From an uncultured Eubacteriales bacterium (GTDB lineage: Bacteria; Bacillota; Clostridia; Oscillospirales; Acutalibacteraceae), in assembly GCA_900316455.1 (NCBI GenBank), contig ONCX01000005.1, forward strand, positions 1-58,620: a stretch of DNA of 58,620 nt, written 5' to 3'. The stretch's first letter is position 1. Each line of letters begins with the position of its first letter. The notes below the pieces were generated by a model. It had not been told where the DNA came from, made no database searches, and saw only the letters and a list, made by a program, of their open reading frames with translations. Both the position numbers and the translations under genes were made by a program. Shown piece after piece: positions 1 through 7,878 of the stretch.

Positions 1-78
1 TCGCTCGGATATTCATTTCTCATTTCTTTCACCGCTTCTCTTTTTCCCTTATTTTACTCCCTTTTTTCTCTTTTGTAA

Positions 79-96
79 AGATTCTAAACAGGCTCT
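79..96 (-). repeat. 18-base interspersed repeat, copy 1
   Basis: On the minus strand this reads AGAGCCTGTTTAGAATCT. The identical 18 bases occur on the plus strand at 39810-39827. Shorter matches beginning AGAGCCTGTT lie at 7178-7188 and 30407-30416. All copies are intergenic and preceded by TTA or TAA, which would fit the terminal repeat of a decayed transposable element. That identity is inference. Confidence 0.6.
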
Positions 97-112
97 AAGA
101 AAATTAATTATA

Positions 113-141
113 TTGACATATGGCGGTATTGCGGGTATAAT
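113..141 (+). promoter_or_regulatory. Consensus promoter for tgt
   Basis: TTGACA at 113-118 and TATAAT at 136-141 are separated by exactly 17 bases, a perfect housekeeping sigma promoter. It lies 65 bases upstream of the tgt start. An 18-base repeat found elsewhere in the window sits just upstream at 79-96. Confidence 0.85.
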
Positions 142-206
142 ATTCTGAGTGAATCAGATTCGCGGGAATGCGGTCTGCGTAATTTTTTATTCTGGGAGGA
201 ACCGCG

Positions 207-1337
207 TTGTACAAGCTTATCAAACAGGAGGGTCACGCACGTCTGGGTGACTTTGAAACCGTTCACGGTACAGTGCATATGCCGGCTTTTATGAACGTCG
301 CTACCACGGGGGCAATCCGAGGCGCTGTGTCGGCATATGATCTCAGGGAGCTTCACTGTCAGGTGCAGCTCTGCAATACTTATCACCTTCATCTTCGCCC
401 CGGCGATGAAAACGTCCGCGCGCTCGGCGGTCTGCAAAGCTTTACCGGCTGGAACGGTCCTATCCTCACCGACAGCGGCGGATTTCAGGTCTTTTCACTT
501 TCCCAGCTTCGCAAAATAACCGAAGAGGGCGTGAATTTCCGCTCGCATATCGACGGACATAAAATTTTTATGGGTCCTGAGGAAAGCATGAGAATTCAGT
601 CCAATCTCGCCTCTACAATCGCTATGGCGTTCGATGAATGCGTCGAGAATCCGTCCCCCCGCGATTACGTCAAAAAAAGCTCCGACCGCACCGTTCGCTG
701 GCTGAAGCGCTGCAAGTCCGAGATGGAACGTCTGAATTCCCTTGAGAATACCTTAAACAGGGCGCAAATGCTTTTTGGCATAAATCAGGGCGGCACATAC
801 GCTGATATCCGCGTTGACAATATGAAACAGATTGCCGGACTTGATCTCAACGGCTACGCTATTGGCGGTCTCGCAGTCGGCGAACCTGCCGAGGTTATGT
901 ATGAGATAATCGAAACCGTTGAGCCGTTCATGCCGCGGGATAAGCCGCGTTACCTGATGGGCGTGGGAACTCCGGTGAATATTCTCGAGGCGGTATTCAG
1001 GGGCGTGGATCTTTTCGACTGCGTAATGCCAAGCCGCAACGCCCGCCACGGTCATATATTCACCTCTGAGGGCGTTATTAATATGAATAACGCAAAGTAC
1101 AGGCTCGACGATCGTCCTCTTGACGCTCACTGCGATTGCCCAACCTGCCGCAGACATTCCAGAGCGTACATTCACCACCTTATTAAGAGCGGCGAAATGC
1201 TCGCTATGCGACTCACAGTTATGCATAATCTTTATTTCTACAATACGCTCATGGAAAAAATACGCGACGCTCTCTCTCAGGGGCGCTATACGGAATTCTA
1301 CCGTGAACAGAGGGAAATTCTCGGCAGAAGATTATAG
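207..1337 (+). CDS. tgt: Queuine tRNA-ribosyltransferase (tRNA-guanine transglycosylase)
   Basis: Tgt swaps guanine 34 of GUN-anticodon tRNAs for preQ1 on the way to queuosine. The 376-residue length is normal for the bacterial enzyme. Recognisable blocks are the N-terminal HMPAFMNVATTGAIRG region, the substrate loop ILTDSGGFQVFSLS, the GGLAVGE segment, LMGVGTP, and FDCVMPSRNARHG with the catalytic Asp in FDCVMPSR. The C-terminal zinc site is visible as CDCPTC followed by a downstream His. The start is TTG at 207, placed 7 bases after GGAGGA (195-200); no in-frame ATG has a comparable ribosome site. It is followed by yajC, the usual neighbour in Clostridia. Family assignment is secure. Confidence 0.97.
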   Translation: MYKLIKQEGHARLGDFETVHGTVHMPAFMNVATTGAIRGAVSAYDLRELHCQVQLCNTYHLHLRPGDENVRALGGLQSFTGWNGPILTDSGGFQVFSLSQLRKITEEGVNFRSHIDGHKIFMGPEESMRIQSNLASTIAMAFDECVENPSPRDYVKKSSDRTVRWLKRCKSEMERLNSLENTLNRAQMLFGINQGGTYADIRVDNMKQIAGLDLNGYAIGGLAVGEPAEVMYEIIETVEPFMPRDKPRYLMGVGTPVNILEAVFRGVDLFDCVMPSRNARHGHIFTSEGVINMNNAKYRLDDRPLDAHCDCPTCRRHSRAYIHHLIKSGEMLAMRLTVMHNLYFYNTLMEKIRDALSQGRYTEFYREQREILGRRL

Positions 1338-1456
1338 CTTTTTTAAGCTGTTTACGGAATATTTACATTTCCCGCTTCTTTATTCAAAATTTCCCTTGCA
1401 CTTTTGATAATTTGCTGATATAATTATTTACATCTTTTATTTTGGAGGAAGAAAAC

Positions 1457-1831
1457 ATGACACTTACAGGATTCAGCGCGAGCGGAGCCGGCAGCGGCGG
1501 CAGTATGATAACAATGATACTCCTCTATGGCGTTATCATTGCCGTTTTTTACTTCATTCTCATAAGACCTCAGTCCAAGCAGAAGAAAAAGGAAGAGGAA
1601 ATGAGAAATACTATCGAGGTCGGCGATACAATTGTGACTATCGGCGGCATTGTCGGCAGAGTTGTCAGCGTTAAGGACGACGATATCGTTATTGAAACCG
1701 GCGCGGACCGCAACAAGCTCAAAATTAAAAAGTGGGCTATCGGCAGCAATGAGACAAAGCGCAACGCTCCTAAGAACGAGGACAAAAAGGACGGAGAGAA
1801 AAAGGGCTTCTTCTCCTTCCTCAAGAAATAA
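1457..1831 (+). CDS. yajC: Preprotein translocase subunit YajC
   Basis: YajC is a small single-span membrane protein that accompanies SecDF at the translocon. The 124-residue product has a glycine/serine-rich N-terminus, one transmembrane helix around residues 15-37 ending in the family signature FYFILIRPQSKQ, then a charged domain with the conserved segment GDTIVTIGGIVGRV, and a lysine-rich tail. The ATG at 1457 was chosen because GGAGG lies at 1444-1448; an in-frame TTG at 1442 would sit inside that ribosome site. It is 120 bases downstream of tgt, with a short AT-rich gap that may hold its own promoter. Confidence 0.95.
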   Translation: MTLTGFSASGAGSGGSMITMILLYGVIIAVFYFILIRPQSKQKKKEEEMRNTIEVGDTIVTIGGIVGRVVSVKDDDIVIETGADRNKLKIKKWAIGSNETKRNAPKNEDKKDGEKKGFFSFLKK

Positions 1832-1927
1832 TTTTTTTTAAACCCCATAAGCTTAATAAGCATATTCTCCCGTATATCCGAGTATGTATTTACAAATCAA
1901 CCATCGGATATTCGGGAGGTTTTATTT

Positions 1928-2356
1928 ATGACTCGTGCTAAATCGGGTAGAAACAGATATCTTCGCCGCGGCGGCTGCGGCAGTCCCGCGCTGCGGATCG
2001 GCAAGCCCTTCATTATCGGACTGATCTCCGCGCTGATTGTGTCTATGGCGTTTGTCATGCTTTTTGCGCTGGTTTTCGTTATCATGAAATCCATTGTCAC
2101 ATCAGCGATTATTCCGCTTTCAGTCGTATCGCTCGTTCTGGGCTGCTTTGCGGGGGGCTGGATTTGCGGCTCTGTTTCCCGCGGCAGGGGATTGTTTTTC
2201 GGATTGGCTATCGGTCTTACCGTCTTTCTGGGCGCGTGGATAATCGGCATTGCTATGGACGAAAAGGCTTTCAGTCTCGCGGTTGCCGTCAAGCTGGCGC
2301 TCCTCACCATCGCGGGCGGCTGCGGCGGCTGGATAGGTTCCGGAAAATCAAAATAA
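1928..2356 (+). CDS. TIGR04086 family membrane protein
   Basis: A 142-residue integral membrane protein with about four hydrophobic spans (roughly residues 25-50, 55-80, 88-108, 115-138) and small glycine-rich turns (CFAGGW, GGCGGW). Proteins of this length and pattern lie next to the SCIFF peptide gene in many Clostridia and are catalogued as TIGR04086; the function is unknown. A ribosome site GGGAGG lies at 1914-1919. Position between yajC and the SCIFF gene is the strongest evidence for the family call. It might assist export of the modified peptide, but nothing in the sequence shows this. Confidence 0.8.
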   Translation: MTRAKSGRNRYLRRGGCGSPALRIGKPFIIGLISALIVSMAFVMLFALVFVIMKSIVTSAIIPLSVVSLVLGCFAGGWICGSVSRGRGLFFGLAIGLTVFLGAWIIGIAMDEKAFSLAVAVKLALLTIAGGCGGWIGSGKSK

Positions 2357-2378
2357 TAAAAATTATGTAATTTATATG

Positions 2379-2407
2379 TTGAAAAATAAAAAAATATTTG
2401 TTATAAT
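2379..2407 (+). promoter_or_regulatory. Promoter for the SCIFF peptide gene
   Basis: TTGAAA at 2379-2384 and TATAAT at 2402-2407 with a 17-base spacer, ending 33 bases before the SCIFF ATG. The peptide gene therefore probably has its own strong promoter, separate from the upstream tgt-yajC unit. Confidence 0.75.
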
Positions 2408-2440
2408 ATAATTATTCGTTATACGATTGGAGGTAAAAAT

Positions 2441-2578
2441 ATGAAGCACATCAAGACTCTCAACAATGCCAATCTCAAGGAAAGCGCTGTGAAGGGCGGC
2501 TGCGGCGAGTGCCAGGCTTCCTGCCAGTCGGCATGCAAAACTTCCTGCACAGTGGCAAATCAGAAGTGTGAGAAGTAA
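2441..2578 (+). CDS. scfA: SCIFF ranthipeptide precursor (six cysteines in forty-five residues)
   Basis: A 45-residue ribosomal peptide that is the substrate of the radical SAM enzyme encoded next door. The N-terminal half is the conserved leader (MKHIKTLNNANLKESAVKGG), and the core carries Cys21, Cys24, Cys28, Cys32, Cys36 and Cys43. That is six cysteines in exactly 45 residues, the defining SCIFF pattern. In the characterised Clostridium thermocellum homologue the maturase joins Cys32 to Thr37 by a thioether; both residues are present here at the same numbers. The ATG follows GGAGG at 2429-2433. The gene is too short for ordinary ORF callers and is often missed. The role of the mature product in the cell is not established. 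Confidence 0.97.
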   Translation: MKHIKTLNNANLKESAVKGGCGECQASCQSACKTSCTVANQKCEK

Positions 2579-2633
2579 TTATTTTTGAACGGCGCGTTTT
2601 ATGATTTTTTATTATAACGTACCGACCGTTTGA

Positions 2634-2680
2634 CAAGGCTGCCGGATTCATCTGATTCGGCGGCTTTGTATTCTTTTTTC
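2634..2680 (+). terminator. Partial terminator between SCIFF peptide and maturase
   Basis: An 11-base stem with G-U pairs (2634-2644 with 2658-2668) is followed by a T-rich stretch (TATTCTTTTTTCCC). It lies between the peptide and its modifying enzyme. Read-through at such a site would give much more peptide mRNA than enzyme mRNA, a common arrangement for RiPP precursors; that consequence is inferred. Confidence 0.6.
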
Positions 2681-2726
2681 CCGAAATCCCCCCCCCTTAG
2701 ATTATACCGGAAGGACATTTAATATA

Positions 2727-4082
2727 ATGATACATAAATTCAGCCTTAACGGCTACAACATAATTCTGGACGTTTACAGCGGAGCGGTGCATGTGGTTGA
2801 CGACCTCACCTTCAGGCTGGTTGACTTCACGGACGAAAATATGACGCCGCAGGTTCCCGCAAAGGCTTACGACGCTCTCAGCGAATACAGCGCCGAGGAT
2901 ATCGACTCCGCTTATGCCGAGCTTTTTGAGATTTTTAATAGGGGACAGCTTCACGCTGCCGACGATTATGAGAAATTTGCCGATATGATGATAAACGCCT
3001 CCGTCAAGTCGATGTGTCTCAATATCAGCCACGACTGCAATCTCGCCTGCGAATACTGCTTTGCGAGCAAGGGCGGCTTCGGCGGCGAACGCTGTCTTAT
3101 GAGCGGGGAAACGGCTCGCAAGGCTATTGATTTCCTCATTGAAAGATCAGTCGGCAGACGTAATCTTGAGGTGGATTTCTTCGGCGGCGAACCTCTGATG
3201 AATTTCGATGTGGTAAGGAAAACAGTTGAATACGCCAGAAGCAAGGAGGCTGAATACGGCAAGAATTTCCGCTTCACCATAACCACAAACGGTCTTCTGC
3301 TCGACGATGACAAGATAGACTTCATCAACCGCGAAATGCACAACTGCGTCCTTTCAATAGACGGACGCAGGGAGGTCAACGACCGTCTGCGTCTCGACTG
3401 GGGCGGCAAGGGCTGTCACGACAGGATTCTGCCTAAATTCAAAAAGCTGGTTGCGCTTCGCGGCGACAAGGATTATTACGCCCGCGCCACCTATACGCGA
3501 TACAATCTTGACTTCACAAACGATATAATGTATCTCTATGAACAGGGCTTCGATCAGCTTTCGGAGGAACCCGTCGTTTCAGACCCGAAGCTGGATTTCT
3601 CCATACAGGAATCCGACCTGCCGAGGATCTTTGAGGAATACGAGACTCTTGCGAAGAAGCTCATCGAAATGAAGAAGGCGGGGGAGAGGATCAATTTCTT
3701 CCACTTCATGATTGATCTCGATCAGGGACCCTGCGCCATTCGCCGCCTGAGAGGGTGCAGCTGCGGCAACGAATACGTTGCGGTAACTCCGCAGGGTGAT
3801 ATTTTCCCCTGTCATCAGTTCGTGGGTCACGACGAATGGAAGATGGGTAACCTCAACGACGGCACGTTCAATACGGATATCAAGAAGAAATTCGCCCGCA
3901 CTACTATTTACAATAAGCGGAAATGCCGCGAATGCTGGGCGAGATTTTATTGCAGCGGCGGCTGCAACGCGATAAACAATGAGAAGAACGGCAGCATTTT
4001 AGAGCCTTACGGTCTTTATTGCGAGATGGAAAAAAAGCGGCTCGAATGTGCCATTATGATGCAGGCGGCTCTCGCCGACTGA
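2727..4082 (+). CDS. scfB: SCIFF maturase, radical SAM/SPASM thioether-forming enzyme
   Basis: This enzyme uses SAM and iron-sulfur clusters to form a Cys-to-Thr thioether in the SCIFF precursor. At 451 residues it is standard length. The N-terminal ~90 residues form a precursor-recognition (RRE-like) region. The radical SAM motif CNLACEYC (CxxxCxxC) lies near residue 104, followed by the FFGGEPLMNF glycine loop. A C-terminal SPASM domain for auxiliary clusters shows cysteines in GPC, GCSCGN, FPCHQF and CRECWARFYCSGGC. The ATG at 2727 follows GGAAGGA. The GNAT gene starts 19 bases after its stop, so the two may be cotranscribed. Confidence 0.96.
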   Translation: MIHKFSLNGYNIILDVYSGAVHVVDDLTFRLVDFTDENMTPQVPAKAYDALSEYSAEDIDSAYAELFEIFNRGQLHAADDYEKFADMMINASVKSMCLNISHDCNLACEYCFASKGGFGGERCLMSGETARKAIDFLIERSVGRRNLEVDFFGGEPLMNFDVVRKTVEYARSKEAEYGKNFRFTITTNGLLLDDDKIDFINREMHNCVLSIDGRREVNDRLRLDWGGKGCHDRILPKFKKLVALRGDKDYYARATYTRYNLDFTNDIMYLYEQGFDQLSEEPVVSDPKLDFSIQESDLPRIFEEYETLAKKLIEMKKAGERINFFHFMIDLDQGPCAIRRLRGCSCGNEYVAVTPQGDIFPCHQFVGHDEWKMGNLNDGTFNTDIKKKFARTTIYNKRKCRECWARFYCSGGCNAINNEKNGSILEPYGLYCEMEKKRLECAIMMQAALAD

Positions 4083-4101
4083 CTGTTATCAAGGAGATAA
4101 A

Positions 4102-4680
4102 ATGAACGGGCTGAAAATAGTGCGTTCCTCGGAAAGATACGTCGAATCCTACTGCGAGACGTTTGACGAGGTGGCGAGGGAAGGCAGATTTCTCTCGATA
4201 TCCCAAGGTTATCCCGTTGAGGAAATGATAAGGTTCATAAAGACGTGCAGACAGTGCGGCTATCCGCAATTCCTGCTTATAGATCCGGAAGGCAGGGCGG
4301 CAGGCTGGTGCGACATAGTCCGCCGCTGCGGGGAGCCGGACGACGTAGGCTTTCTCGGCGTGGGAATCGCGGCAAAATACAGGGGCATGGGCTGGGGTTC
4401 GCGGCTGATGTCGGCGGCGATAAAGGACGCGAAAAAACGCGGCTTCAACGAGATACGCCTTGAAGTCCGCGCCTCGAATTACAACGCCATACGGACATAC
4501 TCAAGGCTCGGTTTTGTCAGAATAGCCTACAAGAGCGAAGGTGTTGTGACTGACGGAGTTGCGGAGGACATATGGGTGATGAGTCTGTATTCACGGGAGA
4601 TAAGTCACGAGGGCTTTGACGGCGACGATTTTTTTGGCATTTTCCCGAATACGGGATTCAGATTTAAAAAACAGCGGTAA
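4102..4680 (+). CDS. GNAT family N-acetyltransferase
   Basis: A 192-residue GNAT-fold acyltransferase that would move an acetyl group from acetyl-CoA to an amine; the substrate cannot be read from sequence. The acetyl-CoA binding loop is clear in VGIAAKYRGMGWGSRLM (R/Q-x-x-G-x-G type), preceded by the β4 strand FLGVGI and followed by EIRLEVRASNYNAIRTYSRLGF, the standard motif-B segment. The start has AAGGAG at 4091-4096. It is 19 bases downstream of the SCIFF maturase. Cotranscription suggests but does not show a link with the peptide, since acetylation of SCIFF products is not known. Confidence 0.9.
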   Translation: MNGLKIVRSSERYVESYCETFDEVAREGRFLSISQGYPVEEMIRFIKTCRQCGYPQFLLIDPEGRAAGWCDIVRRCGEPDDVGFLGVGIAAKYRGMGWGSRLMSAAIKDAKKRGFNEIRLEVRASNYNAIRTYSRLGFVRIAYKSEGVVTDGVAEDIWVMSLYSREISHEGFDGDDFFGIFPNTGFRFKKQR

Positions 4681-4729
4681 ATGAAAAAACATATCTATTT
4701 TTCCTTATTTGGCGTATGGGGTGCTTAGT

Positions 4730-5464
4730 ATGAAGCCTACAGTGCTTGTGACGGGCGGTTCGCGTGGGATAGGTCTTGCGACGGCGCGGCTCTTCGCCGC
4801 CAGCGGATACCCAACTGTGATTAATTACAATCTCAGTGCGGAACCGGCTCTCAGGACGGCGCGTGAGATCAATGCCGCCGGAGGAATGGCAATTGCCGTC
4901 AGAGCGGACGTTTCCCGCCCTGATGATGTTGCGGCAATGTTCGACGCGGCGCGTGAACAGCTCGGAAATGTCGGAATCCTTATTAACAACGCGGCTATAG
5001 CCGGACAGGGATTATTTACGGATACCGGCTATGATGAATGGAAAAGGACATTTGCCGTGAATGTTGACGGAATGTATCTCTGCTGCAAGGCGGCTCTCCC
5101 TTATATGCTTAGGGAACATTGCGGGTGCATAGTCAATCTTTCGTCTATGTGGGGGCAGGTCGGCGCTTCCTGCGAGGTTCTGTATTCGGCTACTAAGGCG
5201 GCTGTCATCGGATTGACTAAGGCGCTGGCGCAGGAGGTCGGTCCGAGCGGTATTAGGGTGAATTGTGTCGCGCCCGGCGTGATTGACACCGGCATGAATT
5301 CCCACCTTAGTCCCGACGATCTGCGGGAGCTTGCCGAATGCACGCCTTTGATGCGTTTGGGAAGTTCCGATGAGGTAGCGCGCACAATTTTTTTCCTCGC
5401 GTCGGACGACGCTTCATTCATAACAGGTCAGGTTATTTGTCCAAACGGCGGATATGTTGTATGA
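4730..5464 (+). CDS. ymfI: SDR oxidoreductase, probable EF-P 5-aminopentanone reductase (YmfI type)
   Basis: A 244-residue short-chain dehydrogenase. The nucleotide loop TGGSRGIG, the structural NNAA motif, and the catalytic Ser, Tyr and Lys in the SSMWGQVGASCEVLYSATK stretch are all present. The WGxVGAxCEVxYS pattern is characteristic of the YmfI subgroup, which reduces the 5-aminopentanone on a lysine of elongation factor P. A generic FabG-like ketoreductase is the alternative. The ATG at 4730 has GGGG about 9 bases upstream; the upstream TTG at 4709 lacks a ribosome site. Known EF-P modification links this gene to translation through polyproline stretches. Confidence 0.75.
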   Translation: MKPTVLVTGGSRGIGLATARLFAASGYPTVINYNLSAEPALRTAREINAAGGMAIAVRADVSRPDDVAAMFDAAREQLGNVGILINNAAIAGQGLFTDTGYDEWKRTFAVNVDGMYLCCKAALPYMLREHCGCIVNLSSMWGQVGASCEVLYSATKAAVIGLTKALAQEVGPSGIRVNCVAPGVIDTGMNSHLSPDDLRELAECTPLMRLGSSDEVARTIFFLASDDASFITGQVICPNGGYVV

Positions 5465-5512
5465 TATTCCGCCTTTTGCGCAGTTGATATTCTATTTGAT
5501 GGGGGATTCGGA

Positions 5513-6487
5513 TTGATTAAGAAAACTACAGGACTTTTGTCACTGACTTTCATAGCGTTGATTTGCTTTACATGCTTCCGGATTTATTTCGCCGGCGGCG
5601 TTTCGGCTGACGGGCTGATTGACACCTCCGCGGCTGTTACGGCTGCCGCTCGAATTGACAGGCTCGCCTGCGGCACTGTCTCCGGTTCGGACGCCGTTTC
5701 TATGGAAAATTCAGCGTTCCGCACCGATTTCGTTCCGCGGGAGCCGGATTATGTCGAGAGATTCAGAGGCTATCAGGGTCCGAAGGCGGACTTTGTGCCG
5801 GTGCTTATGTATCATTTCTTCTATGATATCAATACCGAGAAGCCCACTAAGGGCAGCAACAGCCACGCGATTCAGGCGGTAAGACATCATCTGCAGTTTC
5901 TTTGGGAAAATGGCTACGTCACCCTTACGATGGACGAGCTTTATGAATGGCTTCAGGGAAATATCGAGCTTCCCGCAAAGTGCGTGCTGCTCACTTCCGA
6001 CGACGGACAGGAAAATTTTTTCGATCTCCTTCAGCCGGAGCTTCACAAATACGGCTTTGTGGCTACGTCGTTCGTCATTACGTCGTGGCGCAAGAATATT
6101 CCATACAAGCTGACTCTGCCAAATGTGGAGCTTCATTCCCACACTCACAATATGCACCGCGGAACAGTCGAAAGCGGGGGAATCCCTGACAACCGCGGAA
6201 TGATGCAGGGCGTTTCGGTGGAATACGGCGTTGAGGATCTCAAAAAATCCTCCGAAATTCTCGGCGGTTCTAAATATTTCGCCTATCCCTACGGCACATA
6301 CGGCGGCAATTCCAAGGAAATTCTCCGGCAGGCGGGCTACAGGCTTGCCTTCACAACTACCAGCGGAGTGGTAAAACGGGGCGACGATCCGCTTCAGCTC
6401 AGACGTCTACGTGTGAGCGGTTCTCTTCTGGAAAATGGATTCAGCATTCTCATTAAATATGAAAAGGTTGAGAAAAAATACAACTGA
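5513..6487 (+). CDS. Membrane-anchored polysaccharide deacetylase (NodB-like, CE4)
   Basis: A 324-residue protein with an N-terminal membrane helix (residues ~7-28) and an extracellular NodB/CE4 domain from about residue 95. CE4 enzymes remove N- or O-acetyl groups from peptidoglycan or other glycans. Motif 1 reads TSDDG instead of the usual TFDDG but keeps the catalytic Asp and metal Asp. Motif 2 is HSHTH (metal-binding HSxxH), and motif 3 is FAYPYG. VPVLMYHFF at ~98 is typical of Gram-positive members. The start is TTG at 5513, preceded by GGGGGA at 5501-5506. It ends just before a strong bidirectional terminator. Confidence 0.88.
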   Translation: MIKKTTGLLSLTFIALICFTCFRIYFAGGVSADGLIDTSAAVTAAARIDRLACGTVSGSDAVSMENSAFRTDFVPREPDYVERFRGYQGPKADFVPVLMYHFFYDINTEKPTKGSNSHAIQAVRHHLQFLWENGYVTLTMDELYEWLQGNIELPAKCVLLTSDDGQENFFDLLQPELHKYGFVATSFVITSWRKNIPYKLTLPNVELHSHTHNMHRGTVESGGIPDNRGMMQGVSVEYGVEDLKKSSEILGGSKYFAYPYGTYGGNSKEILRQAGYRLAFTTTSGVVKRGDDPLQLRRLRVSGSLLENGFSILIKYEKVEKKYN

Positions 6488-6500
6488 CAAAATAACATAA

Positions 6501-6550
6501 AAAATCACGGATAATCCTTTGCGTTCAAGGCGTTATCCGTGATTTTTTTT
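6501..6550. terminator. Bidirectional intrinsic terminator
   Basis: A 14-base perfect stem (6501-6514 with 6533-6546) with a run of T downstream on the plus strand and a matching A-rich run upstream. It can stop both the rightward deacetylase transcript and the leftward transcript ending at 6561. Confidence 0.9.
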
Positions 6551-6560
6551 TGTGTGGGAT

Positions 6561-7103
6561 TCATCTGAAAAGCTTATTGAGAAGCGGAACTATCCGCACA
6601 TCGTATATTGTATAGAATCCGAGCAGGGCGCTGTCGTAAAGAGCAAAGCAGACGTTCGCCGCCGCAAGGTATCCCGCCGCGAGAATCCATACCGGCTTGT
6701 CAGAATCGAAAATCGGAACGGCAAATATCAGCTTGGCAAGAACTACCGATAGCAGAGCGCCGCAGTTGAATACCAGCGCCTTTAATATGATACGCGGCGG
6801 CTTTTTGTTTATGCCGTTGAGCCACGGCTGGATTATTGGATAATGCCCGAAGAGCAGCAGGTAAAAGAGCGCCATCTCCTTATCCGGAATAAGGATCATG
6901 CCAAGCAGCGATACCGCCGCGAACATCGTGAACGCCGTACCCTTGCCGTACTGCCTGACGGGAACTATCATCACGCCGCCAGCTATCATCGGCGCGGCGT
7001 AGGTCATTATTCCCATGAATCCGGCTATTATCATTGCAACCACGCTGAACGCCGTTAGTATTCCGCACAGAGCTACCTTTGACGATGTTTTTTCCGGATT
7101 CAT
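6561..7103 (-). CDS. Small integral membrane protein, possibly ECF-transporter S-component-like
   Basis: A 180-residue, highly hydrophobic protein with about five membrane helices and glycine/alanine-rich packing (residues ~9-30, 33-50, 57-75, 110-130, 138-160). The overall size and the opening ALCGILTAFSVVAMI resemble small substrate-binding subunits of ECF vitamin transporters, but I cannot identify a ligand signature. It is last of three leftward genes and is separated from the J-domain gene by a hairpin at 7139-7177. The function is unassigned. Confidence 0.6.
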   Translation of the reverse strand: MNPEKTSSKVALCGILTAFSVVAMIIAGFMGIMTYAAPMIAGGVMIVPVRQYGKGTAFTMFAAVSLLGMILIPDKEMALFYLLLFGHYPIIQPWLNGINKKPPRIILKALVFNCGALLSVVLAKLIFAVPIFDSDKPVWILAAGYLAAANVCFALYDSALLGFYTIYDVRIVPLLNKLFR

Positions 7104-7138
7104 ATTAATACCTTCTTTCAGTTCTTGCGGCTGTTACA

Positions 7139-7177
7139 AAGGCAACACCGGACGAAAGTAACGACGGGTGTTGCCTT
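7139..7177 (-). terminator. Intergenic hairpin downstream of the J-domain gene
   Basis: An 11-base perfect stem (7139-7149 with 7167-7177) with a 17-base loop. The T tract after it on the minus strand is weak, so it could be an attenuator or RNA-processing site rather than a full terminator. The partial interspersed repeat AGAGCCTGTTT begins at 7178, touching the stem. Confidence 0.5.
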
Positions 7178-7188
7178 AGAGCCTGTTT
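7178..7188 (+). repeat. Interspersed repeat, partial copy
   Basis: AGAGCCTGTTT matches the first 11 bases of the 18-base repeat at 39810; the following bases diverge but keep GAAT. Confidence 0.4.
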
Positions 7189-7203
7189 GTGAATATCGGA
7201 ACG

Positions 7204-7878
7204 TCAGCAGCAGGTGATGAGGTCGCCGCCGAAGCATTCGCAGCAGGAATCGGCGCAAAGCAGACCCATGCAGGTCGAACATGGTCCGCAGCCGCTTCCG
7301 CATGAAGAACCGCTGCTGCCGCCCTTGTAATTATATCCTGCCGTTCTGCCGCTGCGCTGCTGGGATACCTGCGTGTACGCGGCGCGGTATTCGGCGTTGT
7401 TGGGAGCCTGATTGACGGCGGTCTGGAAGTAGGCGTATGCCTGATCTATCCAACCTCTGCGGTAGAGAACGCTGCCCTTGAGGAAGTACCATTCGGCGTT
7501 TCTGCGGGAATTCGGAACGCCGTCGAGCACCATCTCAGCGTCGGTTATCCTGCCTGCGCTGAAGAGGTTGCGAACGTCGGCAAAATCCGTGTGCTGCGTG
7601 CCGTGGAATGTGCCGTAGTCCGCGCCGGCAGACGATGAAGCGGAGCTTGTGCCGGGATTTGTCGTGCTGCCTATGGGCGTGCCGTTCTTGCGGGCTGAAA
7701 CTATAGCGTCATACGCCTCGTTGACCTGCGACATCTTCTCCGCCGCGAGACTGGCAACGTCGGGTGCGCTGGCATAATTGTCGGGGTGATATTTCTTGGC
7801 GAGATTTCTGTAGGCTGTCTTTACGTCGTCGTCCGACGCGTTAGGGGAAATGCCGAGTACTGCATACGGATCATTCAT
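7204..7878 (-). CDS. J-domain protein with TPR-like region and cysteine-rich tail
   Basis: A 224-residue protein. Residues ~4-65 are a J domain with the HPD motif (KKYHPDNY) that stimulates Hsp70 (DnaK) ATPase. A Ser/Gly-rich linker and a TPR-like helical section (~110-180) follow. The last ~35 residues are rich in glycine and cysteine, with C-x3-C, C-x2-C and a terminal CC. It lacks the DnaJ zinc-finger and C-terminal substrate domains, so it is a specialised co-chaperone rather than DnaJ itself. The start is ATG at 7878, with AGGAG upstream. Its first 8 bases overlap the stop of the DUF5685 gene, implying coupled translation. Confidence 0.88.
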   Translation of the reverse strand: MNDPYAVLGISPNASDDDVKTAYRNLAKKYHPDNYASAPDVASLAAEKMSQVNEAYDAIVSARKNGTPIGSTTNPGTSSASSSAGADYGTFHGTQHTDFADVRNLFSAGRITDAEMVLDGVPNSRRNAEWYFLKGSVLYRRGWIDQAYAYFQTAVNQAPNNAEYRAAYTQVSQQRSGRTAGYNYKGGSSGSSCGSGCGPCSTCMGLLCADSCCECFGGDLITCC

